Part shown: positions 47,854-56,610 of the stretch, piece by piece
Numbering within the stretch: the first letter of the stretch is position 1
Layout: each line of letters starts with the position of its first letter
Source of the DNA: Actinomadura barringtoniae
GTDB taxonomy: Bacteria; Actinomycetota; Actinomycetes; Streptosporangiales; Streptosporangiaceae
Length of the DNA stretch: 64,000 nt
Assembly: GCF_017573505.1 (NCBI RefSeq)
Contig: NZ_JAGEOJ010000007.1
Location: forward strand, 372,001-436,000
Reading direction: 5' to 3'
Translations under genes and position numbers: made by a program
The notes under the pieces: generated by a model
The model's database searches: none
What the model was told of the DNA's origin: nothing
Seen by the model: the letters and a program-made list of their open reading frames with translations, nothing else

Positions 47854-48870
47854 ATGACCCCGAAGTCCCCCCGGCTGGTCACGGCCGCCCTGACCGGCAC
47901 GCTCGCCCTCGCCCCGCCGACGCTCGCCGCCCCCGCATCCGCCGCCGAGACCCCGGCCAAGGCCACCACCGCCGCCGCCGCATCCGCCTCCCGCGCATCC
48001 GCCTCCCGCGCATCCACCGCCCGTGCGTCCACCGCCCGTGCGTCCACCGCCCGTGCGGCCGGCGTGCGCGCGGCCGGCGTGCGCGCGGCCGGCGTGCGCG
48101 CGGCCGGCGTGCGCGTGATCAGGGTGAACGGCGCGAACAACGTGCGCGACCTGGGCGGCTACACGGCGGGCAACGGCAGGCACGTCCGCTACGGCCTGGT
48201 CTACCGGTCGGCCTCGCTCAGCAAGGTCACCCCGGCCGGTGTCGCCGCGCTCGGCCGCCTCCGCCTGAGCGCCGCCGTCGACTTCCGTTCCCAGGGCGAG
48301 GTCAGCGGCGACGGCACCGACCGCCTCCCCAAGGGCGTCACCCCGGTCGCCGCGCCCATCAACCCGGCCTCGACCACGCTGCTGAGCCTGCCCGCCGACC
48401 TGCTCAAAGCGCTCCTCGCCGAGAACAAGGCCGCCGGGTTCATGGAGCTCTCGTACCGCGGCTTCATCCACGACCCGGCCTCGCGCAAGCAGTTCGCGGG
48501 CGCACTGCGCCGCATCGCCGCCGGTAAGGGCGCGGTGCTCTACCACTGCACCGCCGGCAAGGACCGTACGGGCACGATGTCCGCGATCCTGCTGACCACG
48601 CTCGGCGTGAACAAGAAGCAGGTGTACGCCGACTACCTGCGTTCCAACAGGGAGCTGGCCGCGAGCAACGCCGCCCAGCTGGCCAAGCTCAAGAAGTACG
48701 GCATCGACCCGGCCCTGGTCTCGCCGCTCCTCACCGTCCAGGCCTCTTATCTCGACGCCGCGTTCGACCAGATCAAGCGGGACTACGGCACGTTCGACGC
48801 GTTCCTCGGCAAGGGGCTCGGCATCGACGCCGCCACCAAGGCCAAGCTCCGCCACCGCCTGCTCAAGTAG
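47854..48870 (+). CDS. secreted tyrosine/dual-specificity phosphatase
   Basis: From ATG 47854 (GGAAGG upstream) the protein has 338 residues. A signal peptide (about 1-31) is followed by a pentapeptide-repeat tract (about 44-87, ASRAS, TARAS, then AAGVR x4). The catalytic domain carries NNVRDLGGY, LVYRSASLSKVT and the P-loop HCTAGKDRTG (231-240) with nucleophile Cys232, like PtpB-type phosphatases that act on phosphotyrosine or phosphoinositides. It likely acts outside the membrane. The promoter region contains CCTAAG-TGA-CACTTAC (about 47702-47717), loosely like the CTTA elements at 7.8 and 16.85 kb. Confidence 0.87.
   Translation: MTPKSPRLVTAALTGTLALAPPTLAAPASAAETPAKATTAAAASASRASASRASTARASTARASTARAAGVRAAGVRAAGVRAAGVRVIRVNGANNVRDLGGYTAGNGRHVRYGLVYRSASLSKVTPAGVAALGRLRLSAAVDFRSQGEVSGDGTDRLPKGVTPVAAPINPASTTLLSLPADLLKALLAENKAAGFMELSYRGFIHDPASRKQFAGALRRIAAGKGAVLYHCTAGKDRTGTMSAILLTTLGVNKKQVYADYLRSNRELAASNAAQLAKLKKYGIDPALVSPLLTVQASYLDAAFDQIKRDYGTFDAFLGKGLGIDAATKAKLRHRLLK
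47983..48114 (+). repeat. 15-bp tandem repeats in the phosphatase gene
   Basis: Nine 15-bp units encode the pentapeptides: two ASRAS-type (GCATCCGCCTCCCGC), three TARAS-type (TCCACCGCCCGTGCG) and four AAGVR-type (GCGGCCGGCGTGCGC). Units within a class are identical, so expansion is recent. The tract links the signal peptide to the catalytic domain. Confidence 0.85.
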
Positions 48871-48894
48871 CGAGTAGCGAGCAGCCTCAACGCG

Positions 48895-48930
48895 AAGGCC
48901 CCGCGGTCAGCACTCGACCGGCGGGGCCTT
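48895..48930. terminator. bidirectional terminator between phosphatase and serS
   Basis: AAGGCCCCGC-GTC and GAC-GGCGGGGCCTT pair around AGCACTC, 24 nt after the phosphatase stop and 10 nt from the serS stop on the other strand. Confidence 0.85.
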
Positions 48931-48940
48931 GGCGATGCGT

Positions 48941-50200
48941 TCAGCGCTTGACCGGCTCCAGGACCTCCAGGCCCAGGTACTTCTGCAGGGCCTCGGGCAC
49001 CCGCACCGACCCGTCGGCCTGCTGGTGGTTCTCCAGGATGGCGACGATCCAGCGGGTCGTGGCCAGCGTGCCGTTCAGCGTCGCGACCGGCCGCGTCTTG
49101 CCGCCCTCGTCACGGTGCCGCACGGCCAGCCGCCGCGCCTGGAACTCGGTGCAGTTCGAGGTCGAGGTGACCTCGCGGTAGGCGTTCTGCGTCGGCACCC
49201 ACGCCTCGCAGTCGAACTTGCGCGCGGCGCTGGCGCCCAGGTCGCCCGCCGCGACGTCGATGACGCGGTACGGCAGCTCGACCTTGGCCAGCATCTCCTT
49301 CTCCCAGCCGAGCAGCCGCTGGTGCTCCTCGTGCGCGTCCTCGGGGTCGCAGTAGGAGAACATCTCGACCTTGTCGAACTGGTGCACCCGGATGATGCCG
49401 CGGGTGTCCTTGCCGTACGAGCCGGCCTCGCGCCGGAAGCACGACGACCAGCCCACGTAGCGCCGCGGGAGCTCGTCGATGATCTCGTTCATGTGGTACG
49501 CCGCGAGGGGCACCTCCGACGTTCCGACCAGGTACAGGTCGTCGGCGGGCAGCTGGTAGACCTCGGCGGCGTGTGCGCCCAGGAACCCGGTGCCCTCCAT
49601 GGCCTCCGGCTTCACCAGCACCGGCGGGTACATCGGCACGAAGCCCGACTGGACGGCCTGGTCCATGGCCATGTTGAGCAGCGCGAGCTGGAGCCGCGCG
49701 CCCACACCGGTCATGTAGTAGAACCGCGCGCCCGACACCTTGGCGCCGCGTTCCATGTCGATGGCGCCCAGGCTCTCGCCCAGCTCCAGGTGGTCCTTGG
49801 GCTCGAAGTCGAACGTCGGGATCGCGCCGACGTGCTCGAGCGTGACGAAGTCCTGCTCGCCGCCCGCCGGAGCGCCCTCCTCGATGAGGTTGGGCACGCC
49901 CTTCAGCAGCGCGTCGAGCTCGCCGCCGAGCCGGTCCGCCTCGGCCTCGGCCTCCTTGACCTGCTGCGCCAGCTCCTTGGCGCGGGCCAGCAGCGCCTGC
50001 CGCTCGTCGCCCTGGGCCTTGGAGACGGACTTGCCGAAACTCTTCTGCTCGGCGCGCAGCGACTCGAAGCCGGACAGCGCGGAACGGCGCCGCTCGTCCA
50101 GGTCGAGAAGCGTGTCGACGACGGCCACATCCTCGCCGCGGGCGCGCTGGGACACGCGCAGCCGCTCGGGATCCTCGCGAAGAGCTCGAAGGTCAATCAC
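48941..50200 (-). CDS. serS: seryl-tRNA synthetase
   Basis: Starting at GTG 50200 (MIDLRALREDPE), the enzyme has 419 residues. The N-terminal coiled coil that binds the long tRNA-Ser arm spans about 25-110. The class II catalytic core has motif 2 CFRREAGSYGKDTRGIIRVHQF, the serine-site TSEVPLA and motif 3 NGTLATTRWIVAILENHQ. It is complete and of normal length. It charges the two tRNA-Ser species seen in this window. Confidence 0.96.
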   Translation of the reverse strand: MIDLRALREDPERLRVSQRARGEDVAVVDTLLDLDERRRSALSGFESLRAEQKSFGKSVSKAQGDERQALLARAKELAQQVKEAEAEADRLGGELDALLKGVPNLIEEGAPAGGEQDFVTLEHVGAIPTFDFEPKDHLELGESLGAIDMERGAKVSGARFYYMTGVGARLQLALLNMAMDQAVQSGFVPMYPPVLVKPEAMEGTGFLGAHAAEVYQLPADDLYLVGTSEVPLAAYHMNEIIDELPRRYVGWSSCFRREAGSYGKDTRGIIRVHQFDKVEMFSYCDPEDAHEEHQRLLGWEKEMLAKVELPYRVIDVAAGDLGASAARKFDCEAWVPTQNAYREVTSTSNCTEFQARRLAVRHRDEGGKTRPVATLNGTLATTRWIVAILENHQQADGSVRVPEALQKYLGLEVLEPVKR

Positions 50201-50268
50201 AGTTCTGAGGCTACCGGCACGCACCCCCGCTCCGCGCCCGAGTATCAGCGCGCGGCAAGCTCGGTGTC

Positions 50269-51023
50269 ATGGACGATCTGGAGTTCGCTCTCGCCCTGGC
50301 CGACCGGGCCGACGAGATCACGCTGGGTCATTTCGCCCGTACCGGCGACCTGACCGTTCAGTCCAAGCCCGACCGTTCACTGGTCACCGAGGCCGACACC
50401 GCCACGGAGCAGGCCCTGCGCGCCGACATCCGCCGGGCGCACCCCACCGACGCCGTCCTGGGCGAGGAGCAGGGCAGCAGCCCCTCCGCCTCGCACCGCC
50501 GCTGGATCATCGACCCGGTCGACCACACCAACAACTTCGTGCGCGGACACCCCGTCTACGCGACCCTGATCGCCCTGGAGGAGGACGCCGAGATCACCGT
50601 CGGCGTCGTCTCGGCGCCCGCCCTGGGTCGCCGATGGTGGGCCGCCCGGGGCCAGGGCGCGTACGCCGACGGCGAGCGCATCGCGGTGTCCCGCGTCAGC
50701 GCCCTGTCAGACGCCCACGTGTCCATCGCCGCCCTGCACCGCTGGAACCGCCGCGGCCTCGTCCCGGCGATCACCGAGATCGCGACCACGGCCCTGTACG
50801 AGTGGGGCTCCGGCGGCTTCTGGGCCAGATGCTCGTCGCCGAAGGGCGCCTGGACGTCTCGCTCGACCCCTGGGGCCAGATCTGGGACCTGGCCGCCTCC
50901 AAGGTGATCGTCGAGGAGGCCGGCGGCCGGCTGACCGACCTCACCGGCGCACCCCGCATCGATCAGGGCTGCGCCGTCGTCACCAACGGCCTGCTCCACG
51001 ACCAGGTCATTTCGTTCCTTTAG
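50269..51023 (+). pseudogene. hisN: histidinol-phosphatase/inositol-phosphatase family gene with a one-base frameshift
   Basis: The frame from ATG 50269 encodes an IMPase-fold enzyme with LVTEADTATEQALRADI, VLGEEQGSS and the metal motif WIIDPVDHTNNFVRGHP, and it ends early at 50907. From about 50826 the family sequence (MLVAEGRLDVSLDPWGQIWD, ASKVIVEEAGGRLTDL, CAVVTNGLLH) continues in another frame to TAG 51021-51023. Reading TGGGCC-AGATG as if one C were missing (GCCCAG) restores a 251-residue protein of normal length. So there is a single-base deletion or a sequencing error near 50824-50828. The enzyme would dephosphorylate histidinol phosphate in histidine synthesis, or inositol phosphates. 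Confidence 0.85.
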
Positions 51024-51801
51024 CCAGCAGGGCATGGGCGGGCAGGGCCACGGTCCCCTCGCCCTTCGTATAGCCGCCGACGATGAGGTCGTAGGCGCCC
51101 TTGATCCGCGCCACGGTCTCGTCGTCCTGGCGCCCCACGATCACGCCGTTCGTCCCCACCCTCGACAGGGCGCCGGTCTCCCACCACTCCTCGGGGTCGA
51201 CCAGGTGGTCCCAGGTGATCTCGACGACCTCGGCCTTGAAGCCCGCCCCGGCCACCAGTGCCTGGAACGGCCCCACCTCGCCGTACTCCAGGAAGGGCGT
51301 GTTGGGGATGTCGTCCGGCCAGGCGACCCCCACCTGCTCGATCGCGTCCCGCACGATCGCCAGGGCGCCGCTTCCGGGCATCTTCCAGCACGTCAGGGCG
51401 AGCCGCCCGCCCGGCCGCAGCACCCGCCGCAGTTCCTTGAGCGCCACATCCGGCTCGCCCACGTGGTTGATCACGAAGTTGCCGACGACCGCGTCGAACT
51501 CCTCGTCCTCGAAGGGGACCTCCGGCAGGATCGCCTCCTGCACCTCGATCCCCGCGTTCCGGGTGGCGGTCTCGACCATGTCCGGGTCGGCGTCGACGGC
51601 CGACACCTCGGCTCCCCGCCGCACGGCCGCCAGCGAGACGAACCCCGGGCCCGTCCCCACGTCCAGCATCCGCGTCCCCCGCCCCACGCCGCCCGCGTCC
51701 AGCAACGGATCGATGGTGTACGAGGTCAGCCGCGCGAACCCGCGCTCGTAGGCCGAGGCGCGCCCGGCCCACAGTTCGCGCTCGTATTCGTCGAAGTCCA
51801 T
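51007..51801 (-). CDS. SAM-dependent class I methyltransferase
   Basis: The 264-residue protein has motif I LDVGTGPGFVSLAA, the acidic VDADPD, FDAVVGNFVINHV and LRPGGRLALTCW, the Methyltransf_11/UbiE-like layout. The substrate is unknown. Its 3' end overlaps that of the hisN-like gene by 17 bp on the opposite strand. The start is ATG 51801, or GTG 51807. Confidence 0.85.
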   Translation of the reverse strand: MDFDEYERELWAGRASAYERGFARLTSYTIDPLLDAGGVGRGTRMLDVGTGPGFVSLAAVRRGAEVSAVDADPDMVETATRNAGIEVQEAILPEVPFEDEEFDAVVGNFVINHVGEPDVALKELRRVLRPGGRLALTCWKMPGSGALAIVRDAIEQVGVAWPDDIPNTPFLEYGEVGPFQALVAGAGFKAEVVEITWDHLVDPEEWWETGALSRVGTNGVIVGRQDDETVARIKGAYDLIVGGYTKGEGTVALPAHALLAKGTK

Positions 51802-51962
51802 AGCCACCCAAGAAGAGTAACCCCCTGACTAGGGTCAACCAAAGCCAGAGGGGCCCACCGAACCGGAGACGCCCCTCCGGCCCGATGGGCCCTAGACGAC
51901 CGGCCGGACTTCAGCTCCCAGGTGAACGGAACTCCCCTGGCAGGAATCCGACCGGCCGCCGG

Positions 51963-53633
51963 TCAGCGAACGTCAACGTAGTCGCCGACGCTACTGGCGC
52001 CACGATAGGTGCTGCTGCCCGCATAGGTCGCCAGCCACGTACCGTCCTTGGACGCCTTGAACTTCCACAGGAACCAGCCACTGGCCCCCGTCTTCACCAC
52101 GGCCACCCGCGCCCACCTCGCAGAATCCTTCGCCTTGAAGTAGACGTCCACGGTCGCCCCGCTCCCCGGCTTCCACGTGCCGACGAGCCGCTCGAGGCGC
52201 CCCTGGACGGCCAGCGTCCGCCCTTTCCGCACGGGCTCCGGAGAGGCGTTGAACGACGCGATCCGCGTGTAGAAACGCACCTTGACGTAGTCCGCCGGGC
52301 TGACGCTCGGCGCGTCATCGGTATAGGGCGATGCGTTGCCGGACCCCCCGCCGCGGTAGACGGCCCGCCACTGACCGTCCGTGGACGCGGACGCCGACAA
52401 CGTGAACGTGAACCAGCCATGCGGTCCGCTGGTGCTCTGCACCACGTCGCGCCAGGTCTTGCCGTCCGGTGAGAACTGCAGCGCGATGGGAGCACCCGCC
52501 ACGACAGCCTGCGGACCGGTCGCCCCACTGCGGAGCACCTGCCCGCGTGCCGTCATCTTCGAGCCGGCCATGATCGGCTCCGGCCCGGCGTCGAAGCCGT
52601 TGATCACCGTGGTGTACAGCAGATTCCGGCGATCGGTGTTGGCGTAGGCCGCCTCGTAGTCGCCGGCAGGGCCGAAGTTCGCCTGCCACCAGCCCGCCCC
52701 AAGGGCCGCGACCTCGGCGGTGAACCGGCCGTCCGCCCTGGTCTCCACCGTCATCACTCTACGGCTGGTGACCATGCCTGCCATCTGCAGGAAGTTGATC
52801 GCGACCTGAGCGTTGGCGAGGCCCCTCCAGCCGGTGTCGTCCTGCCGTTCCAGGAGGCCGGTCAGGACCACCCGGTCACCCACGCGCTGAGCGGGGGTGT
52901 CACTCACGGTGATCCGGGTGGCGTACCGAGGCCTGGTGACGCTGATGGTCTTCATGGTCGCCGGGGCGTACGGGCCGGTCGGATCGGAGGTCAGTCGCAG
53001 CTGACCCGTCTCGGTCGTCCGCCACACCAGGGAGAACCGGCCGTCGGCGTCGGTCTGGGCGCTCAGGCCCACGCCACCGTTGTACTCGTAGACGCGCACG
53101 CCGACGAGCGGCTGCGCCTCCCCGCCGGCGTCCAGATGCACCAGCCGGCCGGTGATGGTGACCGTGTCGTGTTCGTCGTCGACCTTGGTCCGGTCCTGCG
53201 TGACCTCCGCCAACTGGGTGGGGAGGCGCTTGCGGACGAGGCCGGAGCGGCCCTCGTGCTGGTCGCCGCCCTCGTCCCAGGCCGTGACCACGATCTCGTA
53301 GTCGCCGACCGGTGGATCCCAGAGCTCGTCGGTCGTGTAGACCGCCCTCCGGTCGTCGACCGAGCGAGCGGTCAGCTTGTCGCTGGTCGAGACCAGGTCG
53401 TTCGTGCCCGCCTTGTAGAGGCGAGCCTGGACGCGCTTGATCGGCAGATCATGGGTGACGCTCGCCTTCGCTCCGAACGGGCGCTCGTAGTAACTCATGA
53501 AGTTGCCGTTGGCGGTGACCGCCGTGACCTGGACGACCTGCAGATCGGCGGCGGGGCCCGCCAGCGCTCGTCCCGGTTGCAGCACGGCCAGCACCACGAC
53601 GAGCGAGGCCAGGGCCGCCAGAAATCTACGCAA
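51963..53633 (-). CDS. large secreted Ig-like repeat protein
   Basis: The TTG at 53633 is preferred over GTG 53660 because GGAGGAG lies 5 nt upstream of it. It gives 556 residues starting MRRFLAALASLVVVLAVLQP, a signal peptide. The mature part is four to five beta domains: an N-terminal fibronectin-like one (DYEIVVTAWDEGGDQ), two carboxypeptidase-regulatory/Ig-like ones (TDADGRFSLVWRTTETGQ, TRADGRFTAEVAALGAGWWQ), and two C-terminal repeats with DGKTWRDVVQSTSGPHGWF and DSARWARVAVVKTGASGWF ending in TYAGSSTYRGASS. The last repeats resemble those in 23278-24726. It is probably a cell-surface or matrix protein. Confidence 0.75.
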   Translation of the reverse strand: MRRFLAALASLVVVLAVLQPGRALAGPAADLQVVQVTAVTANGNFMSYYERPFGAKASVTHDLPIKRVQARLYKAGTNDLVSTSDKLTARSVDDRRAVYTTDELWDPPVGDYEIVVTAWDEGGDQHEGRSGLVRKRLPTQLAEVTQDRTKVDDEHDTVTITGRLVHLDAGGEAQPLVGVRVYEYNGGVGLSAQTDADGRFSLVWRTTETGQLRLTSDPTGPYAPATMKTISVTRPRYATRITVSDTPAQRVGDRVVLTGLLERQDDTGWRGLANAQVAINFLQMAGMVTSRRVMTVETRADGRFTAEVAALGAGWWQANFGPAGDYEAAYANTDRRNLLYTTVINGFDAGPEPIMAGSKMTARGQVLRSGATGPQAVVAGAPIALQFSPDGKTWRDVVQSTSGPHGWFTFTLSASASTDGQWRAVYRGGGSGNASPYTDDAPSVSPADYVKVRFYTRIASFNASPEPVRKGRTLAVQGRLERLVGTWKPGSGATVDVYFKAKDSARWARVAVVKTGASGWFLWKFKASKDGTWLATYAGSSTYRGASSVGDYVDVR

Positions 53634-53743
53634 AGCACTCCTCCGCGTGTTGATCAGCACGAAGGAGACGGTTGGGCGTGAAGGGCGGTTGTCCGCAGAA
53701 CAGGAAACAAAGGTTGCGGTTTGATCAACCGTTTGTCAGGGGG

Positions 53744-54661
53744 TCAGGCGTGGCCGGAGCGGATGGAGGTGAGCCAGGCGGCGGCCTCGGTGAAGTCGGT
53801 GTCGTGGGTGCCGCGGCGGATCTCGGGGCGGACCTGGTCGGCCCGGGCGTAGGAGCCCAGGTAGCGGACGTCGGCGACGACGCGGCGGAGGCCCATGAGG
53901 GCCTCGCCGACGCGGGCGTCCTGGACGTGGCCCTCGAAGTCCATCCAGAAGAGGTAGGAGCCCAGGCCGGCGCCGGTGGGGCGGGACTGGATGAGGGTCA
54001 GGTTGATGCCGCGCATGGAGAACTCGTTGAGGATCTCCAGGAGGGCGCCCGGGTGGTCCTCGCCGATGAAGGCGACCACGGTGGTGCGGTCCATGCCGGT
54101 CGGGGGAGGCGGGGCGCAGGGGCGGCGGAGCTCGATGAAGCGGGTGACGGCGTCGGCGACGTCGTGGATGTCCTCGGCGAGGACGTCCAGGCCGTAGCGG
54201 GCCGCGGCGAACGAGCCGGCGAGGGCGGCGTCGTAGTGGCCGTCGGCGACGTGCTGGGCGGCCTCGGCGTTGGAGGTCGCGGCGCGCCACTCGGCGTCGG
54301 GGACGTGCTCGGCGAGCCAGCGGCGGCACTGGGGCTGCGCGATCGGGTGCGAGGAGACCGTCTTGATGTCGCCGAAGCTCGTTCCGGGGCGGACCAGGAG
54401 AGCGAACGAGACGGGGATGTGGATCTCGGCGACGATCTGGAGCTGGTCGCCGGTCGCCAGCTCGTCGAGGGTGGTCGGGACCGAGCCCTCGACGGAGTTC
54501 TCCAGGGCCACGACGGCGCCGTCGACCTTGTCGCTGCGCAGGGCGTCCAGGACCGCGGGAACGGTCGAGAGGGGCACGTGCTCGGCCTCGGCGGCGCCCG
54601 GGATGGTGCGGAGCGCGGCCTCGGTGAACGTGCCCTGCGGTCCCAGGTAGGCGTATCGCAT
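53744..54661 (-). CDS. pheA: prephenate dehydratase
   Basis: The 305-residue protein has the catalytic domain (YAYLGPQGTFTEAAL, VALENSVEGSVPTTLDEL, SSHPIAQPQCRRWL with the TRF-like ITRFIELRR) and a C-terminal ACT domain (HPGALLEILNEFSMRGINLTLIQSRPTG). It converts prephenate to phenylpyruvate and is feedback-regulated by phenylalanine through the ACT domain. It is complete. The DUF4446 gene lies 66 bp upstream on the same strand. Confidence 0.95.
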   Translation of the reverse strand: MRYAYLGPQGTFTEAALRTIPGAAEAEHVPLSTVPAVLDALRSDKVDGAVVALENSVEGSVPTTLDELATGDQLQIVAEIHIPVSFALLVRPGTSFGDIKTVSSHPIAQPQCRRWLAEHVPDAEWRAATSNAEAAQHVADGHYDAALAGSFAAARYGLDVLAEDIHDVADAVTRFIELRRPCAPPPPTGMDRTTVVAFIGEDHPGALLEILNEFSMRGINLTLIQSRPTGAGLGSYLFWMDFEGHVQDARVGEALMGLRRVVADVRYLGSYARADQVRPEIRRGTHDTDFTEAAAWLTSIRSGHA

Positions 54662-54727
54662 GAAAGGTCTACTCCGTGAGCACGGCGGGTTGTGAGGAAC
54701 GAGTGTACGTGCCGTGCCGGTGGGAGA

Positions 54728-55174
54728 TCAGGCGCGGGCCGAGGAGGCGCCGAAGTCGGGCAGCGGGTCGTCCATCGTGACGACCGGGCCCTTGCCGAGA
54801 CGCGCGGCCCGCAGGGCTTGGTTCTCCTCGGGGGACAGCGTCTCGAGGGCGTGCCCGTCCCGGACGACCTTGGCGTACGTGCGGGTCTCGGTGCGCCCGT
54901 TGATCGAGCTCACGACGACACCGTCGCCCGTCGCGTTGATCAGGGCGAGCGAGAACGATCGGTGGCCCGACATCTCCTTCAGCGCGTCGTAGTGCACGAT
55001 GGCGAGATCACGGAGCGCCTGATTGTCGACGGCCCCGCTGGCGACCTGAAGTTGCCGCCGGAGCACTTCCGCGCACTCCTCGACGACCTGGTTCACCCTG
55101 TTGTGGGCCACCACCGCGATGGACAGTCCGGCCACCCCGGCAACCAAACCGGCGACGGCCACCGCTACCAGCAT
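54728..55174 (-). CDS. DUF4446-family membrane-anchored protein
   Basis: The 148-residue protein has one N-terminal membrane helix (MLVAVAVAGLVAGVAGLSIAVVAHNRV), a coiled-coil stretch, and the family core IVHYDALKEMSGHRSFSLALINATGDGVVVSSINGRTETRTYAK. DUF4446 proteins are widespread in Gram-positive bacteria and their function is unknown. Its ATG shares one base with the stop of the GT87 gene, so the two are coupled. They precede pheA. Confidence 0.87.
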   Translation of the reverse strand: MLVAVAVAGLVAGVAGLSIAVVAHNRVNQVVEECAEVLRRQLQVASGAVDNQALRDLAIVHYDALKEMSGHRSFSLALINATGDGVVVSSINGRTETRTYAKVVRDGHALETLSPEENQALRAARLGKGPVVTMDDPLPDFGASSARA

Positions 55175-56571
55175 CACGGGGCGAGCGTACCGACCCGGGG
55201 CTCACTCGGAGAAGGATCCGGCCGATCCGGGCCGCTCACCAGCCTGTCCACCAGCCATCTTCCCAGTACGATGATCAAGATCACAGCGGCGAGGCCGAAG
55301 GCGTCCTGGATGATCCGGCCGAAGAAACGCGTGATGAGAAGGTGGTTGCGGCCCGACATCGCGGCACCCCACCAGGGCAGCGGGAAGAGGAAGTAGACCC
55401 AGAGCGCGGCGGCGATCAGACATCTTCGCGTGTCCCGTCCGTCACCGGCCAAAGCCCCGAGAACCGCGATCATCCAAACGAGGTGGTGCATCCAGCCCAC
55501 CGGGGACAGCAGGACCGACAGCAGGCCGGTGATCGCGATGGCGGCGAGCAGGGCGCTGTAGGCGGCCGGTCCGGCGGCGCGGTCGGCGGGCGGCAGGAGG
55601 TCGGTGCCGTTGAACGGGCCGAACGGTCCTGGCCCGGCGAGGCGGTCGGCGACCATGGAGGCGCGGCGGGCGTACCGGAAGCCGATGTAGGCGACCGCGA
55701 GCGCCAGCACGAGCCACAGCAGGGAACGGACCGGTCCCTCGGGGATCAGCCTGGACACCATGCCGTTGACCGCCTGGTTGGTGGTGGCGGTGATCGATCC
55801 GGTCCGGTCGCCGCCCTCCAGGAGTGCGCCGAACCAGTAGTCCTTGGAGTCGGCGGGCAGCAGCGCGAACGTGCCGAGGGTGGCCGCGGCGGCGGTCAGC
55901 ACGGCGTTCTTCAGCGCGTCGCGGCGGCCGGTGATGAGGAAGTAGATGAGGAAGACGCCCGGCACGAGCTTGATCGCGATGGCGAGGCCGACCAGCATGC
56001 CGCGCGGCCAGCGGGCCGTCCGGGCGGCGCAGTCGGCCAGGCAGAGCGCCATCAGGAAGAACCCGACCTGCCCGAACCGCATCTGGTCGAAGCTCGGCCA
56101 CATCCATCCGGCCGCGCCGACCAGCGCGCCGGCGGCGACCGGCGCCCAGCGGCCGGCGCGGGCGATGAGGTCGCGGAACGCGTAGCAGACGATGATCGCC
56201 AGCGCCGCGTACATCAGAACGGTCCACGCCCACTGGTCGCCCTGCCAGGACATCCAGGTGAACGGGACGGCCAGGATCGCGGCGAACGGCGGGTAGGTGA
56301 ACGGCAGCAGCTGCGGCGGCTGGGTGAGGACGTCGTAGAGGGGCGCGCCGCGGCGGACCGCGTTCCCGCCGTCCAGGTAGACCTCGAGGTCGACGAGCCG
56401 CTGGTCGGGCGGGTTCGTCAGCCAGTGCGCGACGATCGGCGCGATCACCGCGACCGCGACGGCGATCCCGGCCGCCAGGATCAGCAGATCCTGCGGGCTC
56501 CGGGGCCTCCCCCACCGCCGAGCGGGCCGCGATCCCTTGATCGCCTCGCGGCCGTCGTTGCCTGCACGCAT
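55174..56571 (-). CDS. GT87-family polyprenol-dependent mannosyltransferase
   Basis: From ATG 56571 the protein has 465 residues with about ten membrane helices. The first outer loop holds DLEVYLDGGNAVRRGAPLYD with the catalytic acidic residue, as in DUF2029/PimE-type alpha-1,2-mannosyltransferases. NQAVNGMVSRL and GWMHHLVWMIA are further family motifs. It likely adds mannose from polyprenyl-phosphomannose to a lipoglycan on the outer face. It is divergent from the alkaline-phosphatase-like membrane protein across 39 bp. Confidence 0.87.
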   Translation of the reverse strand: MRAGNDGREAIKGSRPARRWGRPRSPQDLLILAAGIAVAVAVIAPIVAHWLTNPPDQRLVDLEVYLDGGNAVRRGAPLYDVLTQPPQLLPFTYPPFAAILAVPFTWMSWQGDQWAWTVLMYAALAIIVCYAFRDLIARAGRWAPVAAGALVGAAGWMWPSFDQMRFGQVGFFLMALCLADCAARTARWPRGMLVGLAIAIKLVPGVFLIYFLITGRRDALKNAVLTAAAATLGTFALLPADSKDYWFGALLEGGDRTGSITATTNQAVNGMVSRLIPEGPVRSLLWLVLALAVAYIGFRYARRASMVADRLAGPGPFGPFNGTDLLPPADRAAGPAAYSALLAAIAITGLLSVLLSPVGWMHHLVWMIAVLGALAGDGRDTRRCLIAAALWVYFLFPLPWWGAAMSGRNHLLITRFFGRIIQDAFGLAAVILIIVLGRWLVDRLVSGPDRPDPSPSEPRVGTLAP

Positions 56572-56610
56572 GTTCCCATCCTGGCGTAAGCCGCCCACTA
56601 ACCTTGACGC

